Source: AA29 sp041481445 (GTDB taxonomy: Bacteria > Acidobacteriota > Vicinamibacteria > Fen-336). From it: a DNA stretch of 8,408 nt. The number at the start of each line of letters is the position of its first letter. Position 1 is the first letter of the stretch. The stretch spans positions 1 through 8,408 of the forward strand of contig JBGPBV010000231.1 of the NCBI GenBank assembly GCA_041481445.1, in the 5' to 3' direction. The notes beneath the pieces were generated by a model. That model ran no database searches. It had not been told where the DNA came from and saw only the letters and a list, made by a program, of their open reading frames with translations. The position numbers and the translations under genes were made by a program. Shown one piece after another: positions 1 through 8,408 of the stretch.

Positions 1-3447
<3,447 letters not shown>

Positions 3448-3450
3448 TCG

Positions 3451-3483
3451 CGTCCACGCGCACCTGACCCGTGCGCGTGGACG
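3451..3483 (+). terminator. Perfect hairpin directly after rpoC, possible terminator or 3'-end stabiliser
   Basis: A perfect 13-base-pair inverted repeat (cgtccacgcgcac at 3451-3463 against gtgcgcgtggacg at 3471-3483) with a 7-base loop begins four bases after the rpoC stop. The bases behind it (ttgccccg) are not a U-run, so alone it is a poor intrinsic terminator. It may act together with the next hairpin, or protect the 3' end of the rpoC message. Confidence 0.6.
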
Positions 3484-3500
3484 TTGCCCCGAAGCAGTTC

Positions 3501-3537
3501 GAGCCGGCAGCGCGACCCAGCGCTGCCGGCTCTTTTC
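3501..3537 (+). terminator. Rho-independent terminator of the rpo operon
   Basis: A perfect 13-base-pair GC-rich stem (3501-3513 against 3520-3532, gagccggcagcgc pairing with gcgctgccggctc) encloses a 6-base loop and runs straight into a T-rich stretch (tcttttcc, 3531-3538). This is the standard form of an intrinsic terminator. It lies 54 bases after the rpoC stop and should end transcription before the propeller gene, which would then need its own promoter between here and 3703. Confidence 0.88.
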
Positions 3538-3551
3538 CTCATGGAACGGAA

Positions 3552-3579
3552 CAATCCGGTCGGAACGACGTACGGATTG
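3552..3579 (+). other. Inverted repeat with nested stem upstream of the propeller gene
   Basis: The 7-base arms caatccg (3552-3558) and cggattg (3573-3579) are exact inverse complements. Inside them gtcg (3559-3562) can pair with cgac (3566-3569) around a gaa loop, leaving three unpaired bases (gta) on the right side. This could be an RNA hairpin in a leader or an operator-like palindrome. I recognise no known regulator site in it. Confidence 0.35.
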
Positions 3580-3580
3580 A

Positions 3581-3605
3581 GATCGGCTCTGACGAAAGAG
3601 CCATC
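3581..3605 (+). other. Short hairpin upstream of the propeller gene
   Basis: ggctct (3585-3590) and agagcc (3597-3602) pair perfectly around a 6-base loop (gacgaa). The flanking gat (3581-3583) and atc (3603-3605) extend the stem if one C at 3584 is bulged. There is no T-run behind it, so it is not a terminator. It sits one base after the preceding inverted repeat and about 100 bases before the start codon of the propeller gene. A leader structure or regulator site is possible, and a chance repeat is not excluded. I found no convincing -35/-10 pair in 3533-3703. Confidence 0.3.
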
Positions 3606-3690
3606 AACGTCAGCGCTTGAAGCTGCGCCGCCGGCGAGAGAACATCGCACCTCTCGAACGAGCCGGGCGCGGCGTGGGGCGCCGACAGAA

Positions 3691-3696
3691 AGGTGG
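3691..3696 (+). promoter_or_regulatory. Ribosome binding site that fixes the propeller gene start
   Basis: AGGTGG lies 7 bases before the ATG at 3704 and matches the consensus AGGAGG in five of six positions. It favours this ATG over a TTG 87 bases upstream (3617), which would add 29 Arg-rich residues that look like translated leader rather than protein. Confidence 0.75.
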
Positions 3697-3703
3697 ACCG
3701 CGT

Positions 3704-4891
3704 ATGGGTGGAGTGCGAGTCCTGGTCGGCACCCGCAAGGGCGCCTTCATCCTGACCTCCGACGGCAAGCGCCAGAAGTGGGACGTCCAGGGTCCCCACT
3801 TCACGGGATGGGAGGTCTACCACCTCAAGGGATCGCCGGCCGATCCCGATCGCCTCTACGCCTCGCAGACCAGCGGCTGGTTCGGGCAGATCATCCAGCG
3901 CTCCGACGACGGCGGGAAGACGTGGCACCAGCCGGGGACGCCGAAGGGCGAGCCCACCACCACGCCGGAAGGGATGCCGAAGGGCGAGAGCAACAAGTTC
4001 GTCTACGACACCTCGCCCGAGACCGGCAAGCCGCTCACCACCCACCAGCATTACGACGGCACGCAGCGGCCCTGGGAGTTCAAGCGCGTCTGGCACCTCG
4101 AGCCGTCGACGAAGGATCCGGACACCGTCTACGCCGGCATCGAGGATGCCGCGATCTTCCGCTCGACCGACGGCGGGAAGAACTGGCGCGAGCTGGCCGG
4201 CCTGCGGGGACACGGCACCGGCCCGAAGTGGCAGCCGGGTGCGGGCGGGATGTGCCTGCACACGATCCTGCTCGATCCCAGGGACGACAAGCGGATCTTC
4301 GTCGCCATCTCCGCCGCTGGCGCGTTCCGTTCCGACGACGGCGGCCAGACCTGGAAGCCGATCAACCGCGGCCTGCGCTCGCCGTACATCCCCGACCCCA
4401 CGGCGGAGGTCGGGCATTGCGTCCATCGCATCGCCATGCACCGCTCGCGCCCGGACGTGCTCTTCATGCAGAAGCACTGGGACGTCCTGCGCAGCGACGA
4501 CGGCGGCGAGAGCTGGACCGAGATCAGCGGCAACCTGCCCACCGACTTCGGTTTCGTGATCGACGTGCACGCCCACGAGCCGGAGACGATCTACGTGGTG
4601 CCGATCAAGAGCGATTCCGAGCACTTCCCGCCCGAGGGGAAGTTGCGCGTCTACCGGAGCCGCAAGGGCGGGAACGATTGGGACGCCCTGACCGACGGCC
4701 TGCCCCAGAAGGACTGCTACGTGAACGTGCTGCGCGACGCGATGTCCATCGACGCGCTCGATCCCTGCGGCGTGTACTTCGGCACCACCGGCGGCCAGGT
4801 CTATGCCTCGCCCGACGGCGGAGACCACTGGGCGCCCATCGTGCGCGACCTGCCGCCCGTCCTGTCCGTCGAGGTGCAGACGCTGCGATGA
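3704..4891 (+). CDS. BNR/Asp-box repeat beta-propeller protein (sialidase/sortilin-like fold), cytoplasmic
   Basis: The product is 395 residues of WD40/YVTN/BNR-like type. Asp boxes (S-x-D-x-G-x-x-W) recur at SDDGGKTW (67-74), STDGGKNW (154-161), SDDGGQTW (210-217), SDDGGESW (264-271) and SPDGGDHW (369-376). A degenerate copy, SRKGGNDW, is at 319-326. Six blades of a propeller are therefore marked. The N-terminus (MGGVRVLVGTRKGAF) is already the first strand, with no signal peptide or membrane segment, so it should stay in the cytoplasm, unlike true secreted sialidases. Such proteins are often named glycosyl hydrolase or exo-alpha-sialidase, but Asp boxes only show the fold, and I see no case for sialidase activity. 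Four cysteines (184, 239, 338, 355) and motifs such as CLH (184-186) and GHCVH (237-241) could bind metal or sulfur; that is inference. The start is chosen by the good Shine-Dalgarno. The next gene encodes a MoaD/ThiS-like protein, and I recall this pairing from other genomes. True function unknown. Confidence 0.93.
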   Translation: MGGVRVLVGTRKGAFILTSDGKRQKWDVQGPHFTGWEVYHLKGSPADPDRLYASQTSGWFGQIIQRSDDGGKTWHQPGTPKGEPTTTPEGMPKGESNKFVYDTSPETGKPLTTHQHYDGTQRPWEFKRVWHLEPSTKDPDTVYAGIEDAAIFRSTDGGKNWRELAGLRGHGTGPKWQPGAGGMCLHTILLDPRDDKRIFVAISAAGAFRSDDGGQTWKPINRGLRSPYIPDPTAEVGHCVHRIAMHRSRPDVLFMQKHWDVLRSDDGGESWTEISGNLPTDFGFVIDVHAHEPETIYVVPIKSDSEHFPPEGKLRVYRSRKGGNDWDALTDGLPQKDCYVNVLRDAMSIDALDPCGVYFGTTGGQVYASPDGGDHWAPIVRDLPPVLSVEVQTLR

Positions 4892-4923
4892 GCCGACGCA
4901 GCGCGAGGATCGGCAACCAATGA
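4888..4923 (+). CDS. Possible 11-residue coupling peptide
   Basis: A mini-ORF, MSRRSARIGNQ, starts at an ATG whose last two bases are part of the TGA stop of the propeller gene (atga, 4888-4891). It ends in a TGA (4921-4923) that overlaps the next ATG at 4920. A GAGG lies 13 bases upstream, within the end of the propeller gene. Nothing shows that the peptide itself has a function; if translated, its role would be to carry ribosomes along to the following start. It may be chance. Confidence 0.2.
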   Translation: MSRRSARIGNQ

Positions 4924-4927
4924 TCCG
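4905..4927 (+). repeat. Direct repeat copy 1 (start-site duplicate)
   Basis: These 23 bases (gaggatcggcaaccaatg, then atccg sharing no gap) match the segment at 5003-5025 with only two mismatches, both transitions (G/A and C/T). The two copies are 98 bases apart. The match includes a GAGG Shine-Dalgarno-like core, an 11-base spacer and an ATGATCCG start context. A weaker match (cgacgc followed by agcg-like bases) extends 11-12 bases upstream of both copies. Confidence 0.85.
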
Positions 4928-5021
4928 AAGCGGCGCGTTTCCGCTACCGGCGAGGCGGGGCTTCGCCGCGCCGAGGCGTTTGGCTACGCTCGACGCGGAG
5001 CGGAGGATCAGCAATCAATGA
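4920..5021 (+). CDS. Possible 33-residue peptide between propeller and MoaD-like genes
   Basis: This mini-ORF begins at the ATG in direct repeat copy 1 (MIRSGAFPLPARRGF...) and is Arg-rich. It ends ...RRISNQ at a TGA (5019-5021) that overlaps the MoaD-like gene's ATG (5018) as ATGA. A GAGG lies 11 bases before its start. The first residues loosely recall the true MoaD-like N-terminus (MIR at the start, then P-rich residues and RR), so it may be a decayed partial duplicate of that gene's start, a translational coupling leader, or chance. I recognise no family. Confidence 0.25.
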   Translation: MIRSGAFPLPARRGFAAPRRLATLDAERRISNQ

Positions 5022-5025
5022 TCCG
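5003..5025 (+). repeat. Direct repeat copy 2, carrying the MoaD-like gene's ribosome binding site and start
   Basis: This is the second copy of the 23-base repeat found at 4905-4927. It holds GGAGG at 5002-5006, 11 bases before the ATG at 5018, and so supplies the ribosome binding site and first codons of the MoaD-like gene. The spacer is longer than the usual 5-9 bases, which fits initiation helped by coupling from the upstream stop. Confidence 0.85.
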
Positions 5026-5314
5026 CGTGCAGATCCCGGCCCCGCTCCGGCGGCTCTCCGGGGCGGAGGCCGAGGTGGCGCTGGAGGTCACGGGCGCCGC
5101 GACCATCGATTCCGTGCTCGACGCGCTCGAGGCGAGGTACCCCGGCCTCAAGGGCACCATCCGGGACCACGTCACCCGGAAGCGAAGGCCGTTCGTGCGG
5201 TTCTTCGCCTGCACGGAGGACCTGTCCCACGAGCCGACGGACGTCCCGCTCCCGGACGCGGTGGCGCGGGGATCGGAGCCCCTCGTGATCCTCGGCGCGA
5301 TCGCCGGGGGGTGA
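5018..5314 (+). CDS. MoaD/ThiS-family ubiquitin-like protein
   Basis: The product is 98 residues and has the shape of the beta-grasp sulfur-carrier family. It has an N-terminal strand (MIRVQIPAPLRRLSG), a central helix (IDSVLDALEARYPGLKGTIRD, 30-50), a late segment ending in hydrophobic LVILGAIAGG, and a C-terminal Gly97-Gly98 directly before the stop. In MoaD and ThiS this Gly-Gly is adenylated by an E1-like enzyme and then thiocarboxylated. Here that chemistry is inferred. It is somewhat longer than classical MoaD (about 80 residues), with an inserted RRPFVRFFACTEDLSHEP section (56-73) containing Cys65. No moaE, thiG, E1 (MoeB/ThiF) or other molybdopterin or thiamine gene is nearby, so a role in those pathways is not indicated. 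The partner is more likely the upstream propeller protein. The start overlaps the preceding mini-ORF stop as ATGA, suggesting coupled translation. Confidence 0.93.
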   Translation: MIRVQIPAPLRRLSGAEAEVALEVTGAATIDSVLDALEARYPGLKGTIRDHVTRKRRPFVRFFACTEDLSHEPTDVPLPDAVARGSEPLVILGAIAGG

Positions 5315-5340
5315 GGTCGGCCGCCCGGATCACGGGTTCC

Positions 5341-5344
5341 AGGA
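5341..5344 (+). promoter_or_regulatory. Ribosome binding site of the beta-helix gene
   Basis: AGGA lies 8 bases before the ATG at 5353. The gap after the MoaD-like stop is only 38 bases and shows no terminator or promoter, so cotranscription with the upstream pair is possible. Confidence 0.5.
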
Positions 5345-5352
5345 TCACGATC

Positions 5353-8300
5353 ATGAAGAGCCCTCTGCTGCTGGCGGTGCCGCTGCTGGCCACTTGCGCC
5401 TCGTCCGCCCTCGCGGTTTCGACGTTCACCATGCGGCCGGACGATCCCGGCGCGGTCTACGTCACGCCGGAGGAGTTCGGCGCGAAGGGCGACGGCACGA
5501 CCGACGACAGCGCGGCCCTCCAGGCGGCCCTCGACAAGGCGGTGGCGGCGACGTCGACGAACAACGGGAGTGTCGTCTTCCTGCCCTCCGGCCGCTATCG
5601 GCTCACACGCACGATCTACGTCTGGCGCGGCGTGCGGGTGATCGGCTTCGGGGCGACGCGGCCGGTCTTCGTCCTCGCCGACGACACGCCGGGATACCAG
5701 AAGGGGATCGGCCTCATGGTGATGTTCACGGCGGCCGCCCGTCCCGGCGCGCCGCCGCCGGGAGGCAACCGGCGGGTGCCCTTCCCGCCGCCGGGGAGCG
5801 TCCCGCCGCGAGACGACATCCCCGACGCGGGGCCGGCCACGTTCTACCCGGCGATGAGCAACGTCGACTTCGAGATCGGCAAGGGCAACCCCGCCGCCGT
5901 CGCCATACGGTTCCACGTGGCGCAGCACGGCGTGCTGAGCCACATGGACTTCCACGTCGGGTCGGGACTGGCCGCCCTCACCCAGATCGGCAACGAGGGG
6001 CACGACCTCCGGTTCTACGGCGGGCGCTACGGCATCCTCACCGACAACACGTCGCCCTTCTGGCCGTTCACGCTGCTCGACTCCGTCTTCGACGGGCAAC
6101 GCGAGGCGGCCATCCGCGAGCACATGGCGGGGCTCACCCTCGTCCGCGACACCTTCCGGAACGTGCCCGTCGCCATCGACATCGATCCGCACTACTCCGA
6201 CCAGCTCTGGGTCAAGGACAGTCGGTTCGAGAACGTCTCCGGCGCCGCGGTCGTGATCAGCAACGAGAAGAACGCCACCACCCAGGTCGGCTTCGAGAAC
6301 GCCGTCTGCGCGAACGTGCCCGTCTTTGCCCGCTTCCGCGAGAGCGGCCGGACGCAGGCCGGCCCGGGCGCGGTCTACCGTGTCTCCCACTTCAACCACG
6401 GGCTGGTCGTGCCCGGCCTGGGGATGACCGGCGGCATGGACACGCTGTACAGCGCCGCGCCGCTCAGTGCCTTGCCGGATCCGCCGCCGCCGGCAATCCG
6501 GCCGCTGCCGCCGGCGGAGAGCTGGATGAACGTGCGCACGCTGGGCGTGAAGGGCGACGGCCAGACGGACGACACGGAGGCCCTCCAGATGGCCGTCGAG
6601 GGCCATCGCGTGCTGTACTTCCCGACCGGCTTCTACATCGTCCGCGACACGATCCGGCTGAGGCCCGACACCGTCCTCATCGCGCTCCACCCGGCCCTGA
6701 CCCAGCTCGACCTGCCCGACTCGACGCCGGCCTACGAGGGCGTGGGCGCGCCCAGGGCGGTGCTGGAGGCGCCGCGGGGCGGCACCAACATCGTGAGCGG
6801 CCTCGGGATCGTCACCGGCGGCACCAACCCGCGCGCGACGGCGATCCTCTGGATGGCCGGCGAGGACTCGCTCATGGAAGACGTCCAGATCCTCGGCGGG
6901 GCCGGCACCTCCCTGCCGCCGGCCGTCCGCGCGGCCTTCTACGGCGGGGGGACGCCCGGCGCGTTTTACCTGCCCGGTCGCTGGGGCGCGCAGTACCCGA
7001 GCCTCTGGGTCACGAGCGGCGGCGGCGGCACCTTCAGCAACATCTGGTCGCCGGACGAGTTCGCGCAGGGCGGCTTCTACGTGTCCGACACCACCACGCC
7101 CGGCCACGTCTACGAGATGTCCGTCGAGCACCACCTCTTCAACGAGGTCAAGCTCGACCGCGTGGAGAACTGGGACTTCAACGCGCCGCAAACGGAGGAG
7201 GAGTCGGCGGCCAGCCCGGAGGCGGTGTCGCTGGAGATCAACTGGTCGAGGAACATCACCATCGCGAACTACCACGCCTACCGGGTGACGCGCAGCCACG
7301 CCCCCTTTCCCGCGGCCGTGCGCCTGCACAACTCCTCCGGCATCCGGTTCCGCAACGTGCACGTCAACGCGGAGAGCGGCTACGGCGTCTGCGACGACGA
7401 GGGCTGCGGCACGTTCCTGCGCGTGAGCAAGTTCCCCTACGAGAACGCGGTCCAGGACGTGACGCGTCGCCTCGAGGTGCGCGAGCGCGAGTTCGCCGTG
7501 CTCGACGTGCCGGCGGGGCCGGCCCGTCCGGCCCCGGCGGGGGAGCCGGCGGCGGCCGACGCGTCGGCGGTGGTGGCACCGGGCGCCCGCGTCGAGAGGC
7601 TGGAAGGCGGGTTCTACGCCATCTCCGGCGCCACCGTGGACGCGTCGGGCACGCTCTACTTCGTCGATCGCCACCAGCATCGGATCTTCTCGTGGTCGCC
7701 GGCGGCCGGGCTGGACGTCGTGCGCCACGACCCGCTCGACCCCGTGAGCCTGGCCGCCGACCGGTCGGGCCATCTCCTGGTGCAGTCCTCCGGCGGGCGC
7801 GAGGGGACGGTCTATTCGTTCGACCCGCGCGGGCCGGCCGGCGAGCTGACCGTCCTCCCGCGGCAAGAGAGGGTGCCGCATGCGGGGTCGGCGGCGGTCC
7901 TGCCCGTCAACGTGTGGGACAACGGCGAGTTCGCGAACCAGCTCGATCTCGACACCTACGAGTACACGACGCTCGCGCAGATGTTCGCGCGCGACGTGAC
8001 GACTCCCCGGGCCGGGGAGTACGTGTCACCCGACGGCAGCTTGTTCCTGCCCGCTCCGCGCGTCTTCCGGCAGGCCGCGAACGAGTCCTATCCGGGGATG
8101 GATCCGACGGGCTGGCGCTGGTCGAACAGCCTTTCCGCCTACCGCTTCCTCACCGCGGTCCCGGGCCAGCGGGTGTACGTCGTGAGCAGCTCGGAGAACC
8201 GGACCTACCGCGCGACCGTCCGGGCCGATGGCACACTGGGCGATCTGGAGCCGTTCGCCGAGCGCGGCGGCGAGAGCGTCGCCGTGGACAGCCGCGGCAA

Positions 8301-8408
8301 TGTCTACGTCGCGAACGGACAGATCTTCGTCTACGACGCGTCCGGCCAGGCGATCGGCCGGATCGACGTGCCCGAGCGTCCCATCGACGTCCTGTTCGGC
8401 GGGCCCGA
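5353..8408 (+). CDS. Exported protein with two pectate-lyase-3-type beta-helix modules and an SMP-30/NHL-like propeller (3'-truncated by window end)
   Basis: The frame is open from the ATG to the last base, giving 1018 full codons. Residues 1-21 form a signal peptide (MKSPLLLAVPLLATC, cleavage likely after SALA). Module 1 (about 37-365) opens with FGAKGDGTTDDSAALQAAL, the hallmark of Pectate_lyase_3/rhamnogalacturonase-like right-handed beta-helices, followed by FLPSGRYRLTRTI. Module 2 (about 393-715) repeats this order with LGVKGDGQTDDTEALQMAV and YFPTGFYIVRDTI, so the two arose by duplication. A Pro-rich linker (about 375-387) separates them, and a Pro-rich insert lies near 110-145 in module 1. 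After an Ala/Pro linker (about 719-744) come repeats such as VDASGTLYFVD (762-771 region) and VDSRGNVYVANGQIFVYD, typical of SMP-30/gluconolactonase or NHL propellers, cut by the window end. Beta-helices of this type act on or bind polysaccharides, but I cannot assign a substrate or catalytic residues. The protein is likely periplasmic or secreted. Confidence 0.92.
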   Translation, partial: MKSPLLLAVPLLATCASSALAVSTFTMRPDDPGAVYVTPEEFGAKGDGTTDDSAALQAALDKAVAATSTNNGSVVFLPSGRYRLTRTIYVWRGVRVIGFGATRPVFVLADDTPGYQKGIGLMVMFTAAARPGAPPPGGNRRVPFPPPGSVPPRDDIPDAGPATFYPAMSNVDFEIGKGNPAAVAIRFHVAQHGVLSHMDFHVGSGLAALTQIGNEGHDLRFYGGRYGILTDNTSPFWPFTLLDSVFDGQREAAIREHMAGLTLVRDTFRNVPVAIDIDPHYSDQLWVKDSRFENVSGAAVVISNEKNATTQVGFENAVCANVPVFARFRESGRTQAGPGAVYRVSHFNHGLVVPGLGMTGGMDTLYSAAPLSALPDPPPPAIRPLPPAESWMNVRTLGVKGDGQTDDTEALQMAVEGHRVLYFPTGFYIVRDTIRLRPDTVLIALHPALTQLDLPDSTPAYEGVGAPRAVLEAPRGGTNIVSGLGIVTGGTNPRATAILWMAGEDSLMEDVQILGGAGTSLPPAVRAAFYGGGTPGAFYLPGRWGAQYPSLWVTSGGGGTFSNIWSPDEFAQGGFYVSDTTTPGHVYEMSVEHHLFNEVKLDRVENWDFNAPQTEEESAASPEAVSLEINWSRNITIANYHAYRVTRSHAPFPAAVRLHNSSGIRFRNVHVNAESGYGVCDDEGCGTFLRVSKFPYENAVQDVTRRLEVREREFAVLDVPAGPARPAPAGEPAAADASAVVAPGARVERLEGGFYAISGATVDASGTLYFVDRHQHRIFSWSPAAGLDVVRHDPLDPVSLAADRSGHLLVQSSGGREGTVYSFDPRGPAGELTVLPRQERVPHAGSAAVLPVNVWDNGEFANQLDLDTYEYTTLAQMFARDVTTPRAGEYVSPDGSLFLPAPRVFRQAANESYPGMDPTGWRWSNSLSAYRFLTAVPGQRVYVVSSSENRTYRATVRADGTLGDLEPFAERGGESVAVDSRGNVYVANGQIFVYDASGQAIGRIDVPERPIDVLFGGP

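Noticed and set aside
3670..3684. A 5-bp hairpin (cggcg/cgccg) just before the propeller ribosome binding site
   Set aside because: A stem this short and GC-rich is expected often by chance in this base composition.
3617..3703. An upstream TTG start extending the propeller protein by 29 residues
   Set aside because: The extension is Arg-rich and unlike a propeller strand or signal peptide, whereas the ATG at 3704 has a good AGGTGG ribosome binding site and begins directly with the first strand.
3484..4923. A 479-codon + strand frame overlapping the propeller gene
   Set aside because: Its Arg-rich translation has no domain. Only its last 11 codons (from 4888) are of interest, as a possible coupling mini-ORF.
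3539..5014. A 491-codon minus-strand frame opposite the propeller gene
   Set aside because: It has no family features. The opposite strand carries six Asp boxes and a ribosome binding site, so this is a composition shadow.
5353..5415. A lipoprotein signal (LATC at residues 12-15) in the beta-helix protein
   Set aside because: Thr before the Cys is not typical of a lipobox, and an ALA site at residues 19-21 gives a better signal peptidase I cleavage.
5008..7881. A 957-codon open frame on the minus strand, opposite the beta-helix gene
   Set aside because: Its translation is a low-complexity Arg/Gly/Ala/His/Val-rich string with no recognisable domain, while the + strand frame has a signal peptide and clear beta-helix motifs. 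Long antisense frames are expected in very G+C-rich coding DNA, where stop codons are rare.

Overview
The window comes from a bacterium with a very G+C-rich genome: codons in all three main genes end almost always in G or C. The beta' subunit of RNA polymerase is of the proteobacterial type, with a long insertion in the trigger loop, so the source is a Gram-negative-like lineage. A deltaproteobacterial, Rokubacteria/Methylomirabilota or similar soil lineage would fit, but that is an inference from style and not from a marker I can date.

Layout, all genes on the + strand: (1) bases 1-3447, the C-terminal four fifths of rpoC, cut by the window start. (2) 3448-3703, a 256-base non-coding stretch with four consecutive inverted repeats; the second is followed by a T-rich run and is a convincing intrinsic terminator for the rpo operon. 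(3) 3704-4891, a cytoplasmic Asp-box (BNR/sialidase-like) beta-propeller protein. (4) 4888-5025, a junction with a 23-base imperfect direct repeat (98-base period) and two mini-ORFs. Every stop in this junction overlaps the next start as ATGA, linking the propeller gene to the next gene. (5) 5018-5314, a MoaD/ThiS-family ubiquitin-like protein ending in Gly-Gly. (6) 5353 to the window end, a large exported protein with two pectate-lyase-3-type beta-helix modules and the beginning of an SMP-30/NHL-like propeller; it is still open at the last base.

The rpo operon appears to end at the terminator after rpoC, with no str-operon genes (rpsL, rpsG, fusA) directly behind it. The propeller and MoaD-like genes look like one transcription unit and probably one functional pair, for which I know no established function. 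The beta-helix gene follows only 38 bases later and could be cotranscribed, but its exported product suggests a separate role at the cell surface or on extracellular polysaccharide. The items most worth attention are the propeller/ubiquitin-like pair and the unusual ATGA relay with its direct repeat.
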